Shown here piece after piece: positions 28,595-37,663 of a stretch of DNA of 64,000 nt. The stretch comes from Shewanella psychropiezotolerans (GTDB lineage: Bacteria > Pseudomonadota > Gammaproteobacteria > Enterobacterales > Shewanellaceae). The position numbers and the translations under genes were made by a program. Location of the stretch: positions 1,790,001 through 1,854,000 of the forward strand of contig NZ_CP041614.1 in assembly GCF_007197555.1 (NCBI RefSeq). The letters run 5' to 3'. The notes below the pieces were generated by a model that saw nothing but the letters and a program-made list of their open reading frames with translations, was not told where the DNA came from and did not search any database. Numbering within the stretch: the first letter of the stretch is position 1; each line of letters begins with the position of its first letter.

Positions 28595-28975
28595 TTATTC
28601 AGACCAGTTCTTATCTGACTCTATTTCTACTGTTACTCCTTTACTAACGGCTAAAGCACAATAACCTACATACTGTGGCGCATAATGCTTTGGACTTTGC
28701 TTAAATAGCATCATGTTGACTCGATTGCTGAAATGCCATTCAATCTTATTCCAGATGAAGTTGTTTTCTTTATTTTCTCTTATCGTCTCTCTCTTTGTCT
28801 GATATGCGACAGGATCGAATTAATGGATGGCTACATTTATATGGCTATTGATCTCTCCCCACCATTTCATACTTGTAGGCGATATTTTATTTACAGTGAA
28901 AAAAATGATTGCCGTTAAAAATATGATAATACCTAAATAAATGATGGTTTTTTTGCTATTGTCGACATGATGCAC
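28595..28975 (-). pseudogene. YHS-domain protein remnant
   Basis: Minus-strand reading gives an N-terminal membrane anchor (YLGIIIFLTAIIFFTV) and then INSHINVAIH, an in-frame TAA, FDPVAYQTK, FSNRVNMMLFKQSPKHYAP and YVGYCALAVSKG, the unmistakable core of YHS-domain proteins (normally GYDPVAY...YAPQYGGYCA). It stops early at 28595. The natural ATG at 28968 (AAGG upstream) is out of frame by one base in an A7 run; a GTG at 28975 is in frame. Nonsense codon plus shift mean it is probably inactive. Confidence 0.7.
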
Positions 28976-29006
28976 CTTAAAGCTAGAAGTTTAAGGGGGG
29001 AATTGA

Positions 29007-29321
29007 TTAAACCTGTAAAGGATTAACTAAATCTTTGTTAATAATCGTATTGTAAATTTCTATGGCTAACTGAATCCCGTTAGCCACTTTATTAGGGTCA
29101 GTAACATCTTCTTTAACCTCAGATAAAACATTTCCTAGTGCCATTAAATTTGACCATCTATCAATATTGTCGATGAGGAGCTCTGAACTATCTGAAGAGT
29201 AATCTTTGAGATCTATTTGCTGATTAACATCTGAATGATTAGCGTCTGTAATGTTATCGACGGAGAATAAGTCTGCAAACATAGCCAATTCATCTCTTGA
29301 TAACAGGTTCGCAGTATTCAT
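29007..29321 (-). CDS. small acidic unknown protein
   Basis: 104 residues with GAAGG before the ATG. Acidic and Asp/Ser-rich in the middle (DLKDYSSDSSELLIDN), helical at the ends. No known domain. Divergent from the OprD-like porin gene. Confidence 0.5.
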   Translation of the reverse strand: MNTANLLSRDELAMFADLFSVDNITDANHSDVNQQIDLKDYSSDSSELLIDNIDRWSNLMALGNVLSEVKEDVTDPNKVANGIQLAIEIYNTIINKDLVNPLQV

Positions 29322-29520
29322 AAGACCTTCAATTTAAGTTATCTACAATAGTATAAATTTATCATGCCTATTATTTTTCTTGTGTAAGTGCAGTGTATTT
29401 ATTCAGGATAACATTTAGTCATGCTCGTTAAACAAACAATCATTTGTCGGAATATACATCATTGCTGACAATGACACTTGTTAATATTCGTGTCTTTGAT
29501 TGTTAAAAAGAGTAATAATT

Positions 29521-30732
29521 ATGAATAAGAAGCTCTGTCTTTCCATTGTCATATCACTTATCTGTATGCCAAAGTCATTCGCATCGGATGCCATCGTCGA
29601 TGCTATTAATGAGGCTAAGGTGAGCGGAGAAATAAAATCACTGTATTTTTCACAAGATTTCTCTGATAGCTCAGGAAAGCAAACTAGCTCAATTTGGACT
29701 AATGGAGGAGAGTTCAAATTAGTATCTGGTGACTTCCATGGATTTAGCCTTAGTAGCTCTCTCCAAGTTGTAGACGTAACTTGGAGAGATGACGTTGACG
29801 ATGCTTACAAAACGTCCATGAGCGCCGATGGTGCCGTGTTATCTGAAGCGTATCTTAGTTATGATTTTTCGAATGCCAATACTCGAGTCCATCTCGGTAG
29901 GCGATATTTAGCCATGCCTTTGCTGGGTGGCTCATCGGCTCAAAGCGTCACTGAGTCCTATGAGGCATACTTGATCACCGATCGTTCATTGCCTCAAACT
30001 GTCATTGTTGCCGGTAAAATAGACCGATATCAAGCCAGAACCGATTTTAAATCGACTACTCCCTTCACTCAGGCTAAAGCTGATGCTAAAGGTAAACCTG
30101 GTGAGTTTTTGGATATTGGTGAATATGGAATGTATAGCCTGTATATGAGTAATACGTCGATAGCAAATACTAATGTACAAGTCCATCTGGTGGAGACCCA
30201 AGGAATTGCGTTTATGGGCTATGCTGACATGTTTTATCAGTTCGATACTCGTTTTAAGCCTTATATCGGTGGGCAATATTATAAGACGGTTTACCACGAT
30301 AATACTCTGGGACAGGATTCGGATATGTTGGGGCTAAAACTGGGAGTTGAATTGATAGATAACCTTGACTTGTTTACTGGTTATAACAAGACCAATGATA
30401 ACGGTAAAGTCCTTCATGGTTTAGGCAACAATGCCTATGCTAATTTTACCACAACCACTAAAACCTCTGGCGATACAGGTTTTGAGGCCGGAAGTAACTC
30501 ATTACAACTCGGTGTCGCTTATCAGATTGATTCGGTAAAGGTAAAATATAGATGGACGAACTTTAATCCCTTAGACGAAGAAGGGGGTATGACGGAACAT
30601 ACGTTAAATTTGAGTTACCAATTCGAATCATTGAAACAAGTCTCTGCCATGATGGACTATTCTGTGATGACTTTTGATAACGATGCCAGAAGCATGACGG
30701 ACTTAAGGACCAAGCTCATTTATCGTTTTTAA
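29521..30732 (+). CDS. OprD-like outer-membrane porin
   Basis: 403 residues from ATG 29521 (a TTG 21 bases upstream is less likely). Signal peptide (KSFASDAIVDAI), then an N-terminal VSGEIKSLYFSQDF strand as in OprD-type porins, repeated beta-strands and a C-terminal Phe (TKLIYRF). OprD porins admit basic amino acids, small acids or peptides. It lies at the edge of the LysR/RidA/NhaC/lyase cluster and may be the outer-membrane entry for that substrate. Confidence 0.75.
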   Translation: MNKKLCLSIVISLICMPKSFASDAIVDAINEAKVSGEIKSLYFSQDFSDSSGKQTSSIWTNGGEFKLVSGDFHGFSLSSSLQVVDVTWRDDVDDAYKTSMSADGAVLSEAYLSYDFSNANTRVHLGRRYLAMPLLGGSSAQSVTESYEAYLITDRSLPQTVIVAGKIDRYQARTDFKSTTPFTQAKADAKGKPGEFLDIGEYGMYSLYMSNTSIANTNVQVHLVETQGIAFMGYADMFYQFDTRFKPYIGGQYYKTVYHDNTLGQDSDMLGLKLGVELIDNLDLFTGYNKTNDNGKVLHGLGNNAYANFTTTTKTSGDTGFEAGSNSLQLGVAYQIDSVKVKYRWTNFNPLDEEGGMTEHTLNLSYQFESLKQVSAMMDYSVMTFDNDARSMTDLRTKLIYRF

Positions 30733-30750
30733 TATCTATGTTAAAGCCGA

Positions 30751-31656
30751 TTATTTTAGCTTCTTCATATAGGCGAGTAGAGATGATCTAAAGGCGTTTG
30801 CTAAGGCACTTTGTTGTGGCACTCTGGCTTGAACCAAAAAATAGCTCCATTGTGCTGTTGGTTCCAAGGGGAGTGTCACAATACCTCTATCGTCGGCGAG
30901 TAAAATAAAGGGGTCGAGAATGGCAATACCGACCCCTCTTTTAACCAGCTGAAGCAACAGGTGCTGCGATCTAGCCTCAAAGACAATATTGCGTTTTATC
31001 CCTTGGCCTATAAATAAATTTTCTACGCGAGTTCTGAATGGACTGCCATAGCTCAGAGTCATAAATCTCTCATCTTGCAGGTCTTTAGGTGTTAAAGAGT
31101 CTCTGTTAGCGAGTGGATGGCCTTGAGGCAAGAACACTCTGGCTTTTTGTTTATAGAGCTCCCAACAATCAAAATCCTCATCATCGATATTGACATCGGC
31201 GATGATAGCAACATCTACTTTTCTGTCTAACACCATCTCGATAAGTTGGTTTCTTGGGGCTGTTTCTAATTCTATCCTTATTTGGGGGTGAGAGATGGCA
31301 AAATCTGCAACCACATCATGAAGAAAACTGTCGGAACACACTGGCATAGCACCGATCCTCAATTTTCCCCTATTGTTATTTACTATCGCTGCTGCGGAGC
31401 GACTTAAGCTATCTAAACCAGTAAACAGACGTTCTACATCTTGATAAAACAGGTGAGCTTCTGGAGTTATCTCTAACTTATTATGACTCCTGACGAAGAG
31501 TTTGAAACCAAGTTGTTTCTCAAGATCGGCTAACAATCTACTGACGGCCGGTTGAGAGACATGCATCAATGACGCGGCATTAGTGACACTGCCTGTTAGC
31601 ATGAATTTTTGGAATGCCTCAATCTGGCGTGGGTTGAGCTTACTATTTGATGACAT
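30751..31656 (-). CDS. LysR-type regulator of the lyase cluster
   Basis: 301 residues: HTH at about 8-66 (SVTNAASLMHVSQPAVSRLLADLE around the helix) and effector domain (KLRIGAMPVCSDSFLHDVV). It follows the ridA gene on the same strand beyond a terminator and is convergent with the porin. Likely controls the adjacent cysteine/cysteate-type genes, by position only. Confidence 0.88.
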   Translation of the reverse strand: MSSNSKLNPRQIEAFQKFMLTGSVTNAASLMHVSQPAVSRLLADLEKQLGFKLFVRSHNKLEITPEAHLFYQDVERLFTGLDSLSRSAAAIVNNNRGKLRIGAMPVCSDSFLHDVVADFAISHPQIRIELETAPRNQLIEMVLDRKVDVAIIADVNIDDEDFDCWELYKQKARVFLPQGHPLANRDSLTPKDLQDERFMTLSYGSPFRTRVENLFIGQGIKRNIVFEARSQHLLLQLVKRGVGIAILDPFILLADDRGIVTLPLEPTAQWSYFLVQARVPQQSALANAFRSSLLAYMKKLK

Positions 31657-31683
31657 AGAGACTCTCTTCAGTAATATTGAGCG

Positions 31684-31706
31684 AAAAAAAGGCGGTAAAA
31701 ACCGCC
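31684..31706 (-). terminator. rho-independent terminator after ridA
   Basis: GGCGGT-TTTT-ACCGCC followed by seven T on the minus strand, just past the ridA stop and before the lysR start. A clean intrinsic terminator separating the two transcripts. Confidence 0.85.
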
Positions 31707-31737
31707 TTCATTATGTTGAGTTTTTTGCGTGGCGATC

Positions 31738-32121
31738 TTATTTTCCTGCCATGGCCTCGATTTCAACTAAGGCATCTTTTGGTAAGCGAGCTACTTCGAC
31801 ACAAGAGCGAGCAGGATAGGGTGCGTCATATGCATCAAAGAACTCCTGATAAGCCTGATTTACTAAGGCAAAATCATTAAGATCTTTCACAAATACCGTG
31901 GTCTTAAAAATATGGCCAACACTCAGTCCAGATTCTTCAATCACGGCTTTAACATTGGCCAGTGACTGGCGCGTCTGAGCGGCAACCTCTTCGGGCATAT
32001 TCCCTGTAGCTGGATCTATGGGCAGTTGACCCGACGTTATCACAAAAGCGTCAGTGACTACACCTTGCACGTAGGGGCCAATAGCAGCGGGTGCTAATTC
32101 TGTATTTAATCTAATGGTCAT
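31738..32121 (-). CDS. ridA: RidA enamine/imine deaminase
   Basis: 127 residues, canonical RidA: IGPYVQGV, TSGQLPIDPATG, VFVKDLNDFALVN, the key Arg in YPARSCVEVARLPKDALVEIEA and the catalytic Glu. It hydrolyses 2-aminoacrylate and related imines to ketoacid and ammonia. Here it sits 15 bases after the NhaC-type gene, in one operon with a PLP lyase that would release 2-aminoacrylate. Confidence 0.92.
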   Translation of the reverse strand: MTIRLNTELAPAAIGPYVQGVVTDAFVITSGQLPIDPATGNMPEEVAAQTRQSLANVKAVIEESGLSVGHIFKTTVFVKDLNDFALVNQAYQEFFDAYDAPYPARSCVEVARLPKDALVEIEAMAGK

Positions 32122-32136
32122 ACTTCTTTCCTTCTA

Positions 32137-33591
32137 TTATGTACTAACTTCTGATTTTGAATTCGTCGTTTTGAGGCTGGCAGAACTTATCTCTTCTTTT
32201 GTCATTGTTTTACGTTGCCAGCCAGTGAGAATCGAAAACATAAACACTAAAAACAGGGCCCAAGGGTAGGGGGCGACAAAACTAATGGCGGCCGAGGGGA
32301 CGGGCAGGTTTGAATTTAATGCTGCGGTCTCTATTGAGGAATACCACACCATGACGGCTAAACACCAAGGCATCATATAGAAGATTGAGCATACCGCCGC
32401 TGACATCAAGTTACTGCGACGCTCTGGGCTCACTCCCTGTCTTTCTCCAATTGGACGAACGATTGTTGGCCCAACAAGAAGTTGCGATGGCGCGTTAGCA
32501 CTCACCAGTAGTGAAGAGGCTGCAGTAGAGAAGAAGATGATCATCTCACTCTTTATGACACTGTCGCCCAGATTTTTCATGATGAACTTAAGTATGCTGT
32601 CCATTAAGCCTGAATCCATGAAAATCCTGATGATCCCCAGCAGCAATAGCACAAACATCACGGCGCCTGTCACACCGCCTATGGCGGTCTCAATTAAACC
32701 ACTGCTATCGCCTCGGGTTGCGGGTATATGAAATAGATCTGAGATCTCGTATCTTCCCAAAGATACCCCGACCATCATGGCAGTGATGATACCGTAACCT
32801 AAGGCTTCAATGAGGTGACGCCCTTTCAATGCCGTGATTATGACCACGGCTACCGCGATTAACATCAATAAGTTACTTGGCTCAAGTCTATCCAGATCTA
32901 TGGTGTTCACATCTAACGCGTTTTCTCCACTGGCACCAAAGATGATGAATATACCGAGTGAGATTGCACCTGCGGTGACAGCCAGTGGAAAACGTTCCTT
33001 AACGGTTCGCCCCAGATCGGCATTTTGTGTCGCACAACCGACGATGGTCACATCCGATATCGGCGCTACATTGTCACCAAATACGGCGCCGGACAGGAGT
33101 GCTAATGCGGCCCAAACAGGATCGGCGCCTAACATGACAGCGGCAGGAAATAAGATGGGGGCCAGGGCTAAATTTGCCCCGTTTGAGGAACCTGTCCCAG
33201 AGGCAAATATCGCGGTGGAGAAAAATACCACCACCAGAAATACACTGCCGTGAATACCGGTAGATAATCCAAACCATAAGATGCCATCGACTAAACCACC
33301 GGCTTTCATCAGTGCGCCGAGCACGGCAGCAAACATCCAGGCCGTAATGACGACAACTCCGGTTTTGTTGGCGATACCTGTGAGAATTGATTGGCAGTAA
33401 TCAGTCTTATTCTTTACCAGCAATAGGCCGAGTAAAATCGCGATAAATCCTGGAGCCCATGCGCCTTTTGGCCCTCCCATGCCGTAGGCTGTGAGAATAA
33501 GCATCAAGGTGACCATGGCAAATAGGGGGAGTATCCCGCCTATCTTGCCAACATAAAACTCAAGCTTCGGGGATTGATTATGTGTAGACAT
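32137..33591 (-). CDS. NhaC-family cation/substrate antiporter
   Basis: 484 residues, about 11-12 membrane helices. Family motifs: ASGTGSSNGANLALAPILFP and LLSGAVFGDNVAPISDVTIVG, typical of the NhaC group, plus a second-half repeat (SANAPSQLLVGPTI). NhaC-type carriers exchange Na+ for protons or for organic acids/amino acids. Its place between a PLP lyase and ridA suggests uptake of the lyase substrate, but this is inference. AGAGGAAG precedes the start. Confidence 0.85.
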   Translation of the reverse strand: MSTHNQSPKLEFYVGKIGGILPLFAMVTLMLILTAYGMGGPKGAWAPGFIAILLGLLLVKNKTDYCQSILTGIANKTGVVVITAWMFAAVLGALMKAGGLVDGILWFGLSTGIHGSVFLVVVFFSTAIFASGTGSSNGANLALAPILFPAAVMLGADPVWAALALLSGAVFGDNVAPISDVTIVGCATQNADLGRTVKERFPLAVTAGAISLGIFIIFGASGENALDVNTIDLDRLEPSNLLMLIAVAVVIITALKGRHLIEALGYGIITAMMVGVSLGRYEISDLFHIPATRGDSSGLIETAIGGVTGAVMFVLLLLGIIRIFMDSGLMDSILKFIMKNLGDSVIKSEMIIFFSTAASSLLVSANAPSQLLVGPTIVRPIGERQGVSPERRSNLMSAAVCSIFYMMPWCLAVMVWYSSIETAALNSNLPVPSAAISFVAPYPWALFLVFMFSILTGWQRKTMTKEEISSASLKTTNSKSEVST

Positions 33592-33612
33592 AGTTCTTCC
33601 TCTTATTGTTAG

Positions 33613-34632
33613 CTATTTACCGGCAACAAGTTCGGGGTAGCCGAACAGGGAGGGAGTCCCGCCCGTATGGAGGAACACGACATTATCGTTATCGTTAAAC
33701 TTGCCCTCTTTGATCATACCGAGCATTCCTGCCATGGCCTTACCTGTGTAGGTCGGATCCAGCAATATGCCTTCTTCGAAAGCCGTGGTGTGTATGGCAT
33801 CGACCACCTCGCTCGATGGCAGACCGTAACCAGGCGCAAGCACCCAGTCGGCACACATCACCATGCCTGAGGTTAACTTATTTTCGTCTATGCCCAAAAG
33901 AGTGAGTACCTTGCGTGTTTTTATTTCGACGCGTTCAGTTTGAGCGGCTTTATCACGGCGGACACAGAAACCATAAACAGGGATGTTCATGTTCAGAGCA
34001 ATCAGACCAGCTAATACACCGGCGTGAGTGTTGGCCGAGCCAGAACCTAAAATGATAGCGTCTATCTGAGTTTCACTCTCGCTGGCTTGCTGACAGAGCT
34101 CTTCTATACATTCCACGTATCCTAGGGAGCCCCATGGTGTCTTGTCTGTGGCACTGAGAGGGATCACATAAGGGTTATATCCTTGTACTTTTAGTTCTTC
34201 TGCCCGGTCATACATGGCTTTATCTGCGCCGAGTTCATCTTCACCTACATCAAAATTGTGAATTACTGCGCCCATAAGTTTATTCAGGTATGGGTTGCCG
34301 CTTTCTGAATACTCTTTAGCGTGAGTGTCGACTCTGTGTTCCAGCTGCACTTCTACGTGCCAGCCCATCTTTCGAGCTGCAGCCACAGTCTGACGAACAT
34401 GGTTAGACTGCACGGCACCTGTAGTGAGTAAGGCATCGGCATTTAGATCCATGGCATGGCCGACATAATATTCCAATTGGCGAACCTTATTTCCGCCAAA
34501 AGCCAGGCCTGTGGCATCATCTCGCTTGATATATAAATTCGGACCCTTAAATTTCTTGGTCATGTTGGGCATTAATTCAAATGGAGTGGGTAGGTGAGCC
34601 AGATGTGCCTTGGTAAATTTGCTAGTTATCAT
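33613..34632 (-). CDS. D-cysteine desulfhydrase / L-cysteate sulfo-lyase family enzyme
   Basis: 339 residues, fold-type II PLP enzyme (COG2515: D-cysteine desulfhydrase, ACC deaminase, CuyA). Visible: HLPTPFELMP, YIKRDDATGLAFGGNKVRQLE (Schiff-base Lys in GGNKVR, given here as two blocks), the GAVQSNHVRQT segment, GSGSANTHAGVLAGL (phosphate loop) and FLHTGGTPSLFGY. Eliminates sulfide from D-cysteine or sulfite from L-cysteate to give pyruvate and ammonia. The neighbouring TauE/SafE exporter and RidA favour the sulfite-releasing option (cuyA-like), but substrate cannot be decided from sequence. First gene of the operon with NhaC and ridA. Confidence 0.82.
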   Translation of the reverse strand: MITSKFTKAHLAHLPTPFELMPNMTKKFKGPNLYIKRDDATGLAFGGNKVRQLEYYVGHAMDLNADALLTTGAVQSNHVRQTVAAARKMGWHVEVQLEHRVDTHAKEYSESGNPYLNKLMGAVIHNFDVGEDELGADKAMYDRAEELKVQGYNPYVIPLSATDKTPWGSLGYVECIEELCQQASESETQIDAIILGSGSANTHAGVLAGLIALNMNIPVYGFCVRRDKAAQTERVEIKTRKVLTLLGIDENKLTSGMVMCADWVLAPGYGLPSSEVVDAIHTTAFEEGILLDPTYTGKAMAGMLGMIKEGKFNDNDNVVFLHTGGTPSLFGYPELVAGK

Positions 34633-34680
34633 ATTTTCAACCTTCTTATTTTTGTGTTTTATTTATTGAGTTAACGTGTA

Positions 34681-34717
34681 TTTTTAGAACTTATTTTTAG
34701 AACTTATTTTTAGAACT
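34681..34717. repeat. 13-bp tandem repeat, about 2.8 copies
   Basis: The unit TTTTTAGAACTTA repeats almost three times between the lyase gene and the exporter gene, in the probable promoter of the lyase operon. Confidence 0.75.
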
Positions 34718-34747
34718 AGTCATTCTCTGGAAAGCGAGTTTCATCTA

Positions 34748-35536
34748 TCACAAGGTGGCTAAGATGTTTACTCCGCTTGCGACGAGTACGAACAAAGTAA
34801 TGTTCTTGAATAATTTTGGATTGATAAATTTTGATATGTACTCGCCGAAGAAAAGGCCGGCAAATACCATAGGCAACAACATGAGTGATGACTCCCAGGT
34901 TTGACTCTCTATGCCTACAAATGAGAATTGCAGAATAAGCGACACAGAATAAGAAACCGTGGAAGTGGTGATCACCGTTGCCCGAATGGCATTTTTATCG
35001 AGTTCACATTGGGTTAAGTAGCTCACAACGGCAGGGCCCGGCATCGCCAAGGCACTGGCCATGGTGCCGGAAATGGTGCCAACAAAAGCACATAGCTTTT
35101 GATTCATTGGTAGAAAACTGGTTTCATCATTACGGTTACGAAATCGCTCTACTAAATTTTGCGCTGCCATCAATAGGATGAGAATGGCCACGGCTAATTT
35201 TAGCGTATCAATATCCGCCAGGTAGAAGAGTACTACGCCGATTGGATAGCCGATGAAACAGCCGATGATGAGTTGTTTTACCAATAGTTTGGGAGCGAGA
35301 GAGCGGACCTTAAACCAGTGGATCACTGACATGGCTAAGGTGAGAATAATGACAATCTGCACCGCAGCAGTCGACTGTAATAGAATTAAGAAAGCGGATA
35401 CCGCTACTATGCCAAAACCAAACCCTGTAGCGGCTTGTAGGCTAGCTGCGATGAAAGTAACAAATAGAAGCAGTAATATACTCATAAAATATAAATCATT
35501 AATAACGTTAATGTCTATATTCAATAACATCACCAA
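34748..35536 (-). CDS. TauE/SafE (DUF81) family anion exporter
   Basis: 262 residues, eight membrane helices. Duplicated family motif seen in FIAASLQAATGFGFGIVAV and GTMASALAMPGPAVVSYLT. The family exports sulfite, sulfoacetate or takes part in taurine/cysteate breakdown. It is immediately upstream, same strand, of the cysteate-lyase-type gene, the arrangement expected of a sulfite exporter (CuyZ-like). Start uncertain: GTG at 35536 or ATG at 35485, neither with a strong ribosome site. Confidence 0.8.
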   Translation of the reverse strand: MVMLLNIDINVINDLYFMSILLLLFVTFIAASLQAATGFGFGIVAVSAFLILLQSTAAVQIVIILTLAMSVIHWFKVRSLAPKLLVKQLIIGCFIGYPIGVVLFYLADIDTLKLAVAILILLMAAQNLVERFRNRNDETSFLPMNQKLCAFVGTISGTMASALAMPGPAVVSYLTQCELDKNAIRATVITTSTVSYSVSLILQFSFVGIESQTWESSLMLLPMVFAGLFFGEYISKFINPKLFKNITLFVLVASGVNILATL

Positions 35537-35804
35537 TTATGACAAATCATTATTCTTTTTGCGGGTATACATTAATGTTATGCATAAAAATATTTATTAA
35601 TTTTTATTGTGTTGAAAGGGTTTTAGTTTTAATTCTTGTTATTTAGAAAGGTTATCAGAGATGTATGGAACTTAAATGTGAAAATGTGAGGGGGGGAGAA
35701 AGTTTGTTAATGAAATCTGGTGACATTTCCATGTTTGCAGATCCCATCAACTTAATGTGTCAAGGTAAATACTATACTTAAACTGTTGATAACGCTGATA
35801 GTGA

Positions 35805-36512
35805 CTAAGCGGCCTTAAACTCAGTTTCCACTAAACTATATCCTTTTCCACGAAGTGTCTTGATTGCAGATTCAGGAATATTAGCCTGACGCAATTTTTT
35901 TCTGATCCTACATACTATTAAGTCGATACTTCGGCTCCAACCATCATGGGAGTATCCATTTAATATAAAAGACAACTCATCCCTATTTACCAAAGTATTC
36001 TTATGTAACATTAAAAAGCTTAATAGCTTGCTTTCTTTTTTTTGTAATTCAATTGAAACATCACCGATTTGACACAGGTTTAACTCGGCATTTAGGCTAA
36101 TATTGTTGATCTCAATAAAGGGACTAATCGCTTCCTGAGTATGGGTATTATTCTTTTTAATCAGGCGGATAACTCTAGAGTGAAGCACCTGCATACCACG
36201 TTGCTTGTTGACATAGTCATCGCCACCTATTTCTATTGCTTTAACCTCCATATCTTCCGTCGATATCGAGGTATAGAAGATAATAGGGCAAGGATGTATG
36301 TTTTTTAGTGCCTTGAAAATGGACACCCCTGAGTCTGTCGGTAATTGAATATCAAGGATGATTAAATCAGGACGCTTCTCTGTGGCATACATATAAGCGG
36401 CACCTGTGTCATAGGCTTGATATACGATGAAACCTTTGCGTTCAAAAAATGTTTTAATCAGTCGTGAGGTAAATAGATCGTCCTCAACGATCAACAAAGT
36501 TTTAGTTATCAT
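35805..36512 (-). CDS. OmpR/PhoB-type response regulator, orphan paralogue
   Basis: 235 residues from the ATG at 36510-36512, which has GGAAGGA upstream. The open frame extends 50 codons further but that part is not domain-like. Receiver with VEDD, the Asp in ILDIQLP and Lys in VNKQRG, then a winged-helix domain ending LRGKGYSLV. Close paralogue of the regulator at 5777-6487. No kinase adjacent, but an Hpt protein gene lies 334 bases upstream on the same strand. Confidence 0.9.
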   Translation of the reverse strand: MITKTLLIVEDDLFTSRLIKTFFERKGFIVYQAYDTGAAYMYATEKRPDLIILDIQLPTDSGVSIFKALKNIHPCPIIFYTSISTEDMEVKAIEIGGDDYVNKQRGMQVLHSRVIRLIKKNNTHTQEAISPFIEINNISLNAELNLCQIGDVSIELQKKESKLLSFLMLHKNTLVNRDELSFILNGYSHDGWSRSIDLIVCRIRKKLRQANIPESAIKTLRGKGYSLVETEFKAA

Positions 36513-36846
36513 TGAATCATTCCTTCCAAGTATCTTGATTGTAATTCTTGTTGCAGACGGACATATGTCTAAACACACGCCAGCTCGCACAAGATTTGTT
36601 TCAAGTCTGACGTAGGATTCAGTATGAAGGTAGTAAAAAAATGTGAAAATCATAAGCCACAATAAAAGCCATGTAATACAGGGTGTTGAAGGGTGTGTTT
36701 ACTTTGGGTTATAACAATTTATACACTAATTAGGTGGTTTGACTCGAATACTTTAGTACATCAATAGCTTGTACTATATTGGGAGTGCTTGTCAGTGATG
36801 CCTCAACCCATTGTGATAAACACATCAGCCATGGCTGTCAATTGCC
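36513..36846. other. intergenic between Hpt and response-regulator genes
   Basis: About 330 bases on the regulator promoter side. The open frame continues into it from the regulator but lacks protein character. No terminator or repeat is obvious. Confidence 0.35.
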
Positions 36847-37236
36847 TTAGGTCAAATGACAACATTGCCTTATAAGAGTTGACACTCCCCTTACTTGACT
36901 TTGGATATTGTCAAAAGTAGCTTGATCCAAGAATGTTGTTTTGCTAGAAAACTTGAGTTCTAATTCATGCAGATAGTGACTTTGTGGATCGAAGCCTAAC
37001 AGGGCAAGACTTCCTGTTAATTTATGCAGTATCTCTTCGGTAAGCTGTATATTTTGCTGATTTAGTTTAGTGTTTGTCGCGTTATTGACTAATGCTTCTA
37101 ACTGGTCTAGTTGAGCTGCGATATAATCTTCATACTGAGTACAAATTTCTAATGCAAACTTGATATCTTGATCACACACATCGTTCCAGAAGCGCGCTAA
37201 TCCATCGGGCAGTTTGGATTTTTCCGTTGTTTGCAT
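36847..37236 (-). CDS. Hpt (histidine phosphotransfer) domain protein
   Basis: 129 residues, all helical. The phospho-acceptor His lies in EILHKLTGSLALLGF, matching the HxLxGSxxxxG pattern of Hpt domains (about residues 67-80). A stand-alone Hpt suggests a relay with a hybrid kinase elsewhere. Possible partner: the orphan response regulator just downstream. Confidence 0.75.
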   Translation of the reverse strand: MQTTEKSKLPDGLARFWNDVCDQDIKFALEICTQYEDYIAAQLDQLEALVNNATNTKLNQQNIQLTEEILHKLTGSLALLGFDPQSHYLHELELKFSSKTTFLDQATFDNIQSQVRGVSTLIRQCCHLT

Positions 37237-37663
37237 TTATAAACTACCTGTCTGAAGTTATTGGTGAGTTAATCTAAATATTCAAGAGCCAGATACAAGA
37301 ATAAACTAATACGTATAAAATTACTCAATTGCGGGCATGATGCGCTTAACGAGGACATTTATCCATTCGTTTTGACATCCATTTTGTACCCCGAAAGTAT
37401 CAAACTGAGGCTACTCATCAATAAAATACGTAACGAGTATGAAAATCAGTTGTCAACTAATTTTATCTGGTTTCCACTCGCCTGCTAGTTTCAGCATTAT
37501 GGCCTCTTTCCCCTACTGTGATATATAGCAGATACCTCTGTGAAACACTTACCTTTGACCACTGCTTATAATTTTACTCAGAGTTGGTTGTATAAGAGAT
37601 TGTTGGTTCCCGGGCCGGATCTTTGGTTTAGGTGCGAAAATTGTAAATTTAGGAATAAACACA
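37237..37663. promoter_or_regulatory. divergent region upstream of the first modular lipoprotein
   Basis: About 427 bases. Unlike the two copies at 42.6 and 55.7 kb, no LysR, Ner-like gene or leader peptide precedes this lipoprotein. TTTAGGA precedes the ATG at 37664. No other structure seen. Confidence 0.4.

Noticed and set aside
28733..28918. Plus-strand 61-aa open frame
   Set aside because: It is antisense to the clear YHS-domain remnant on the minus strand.
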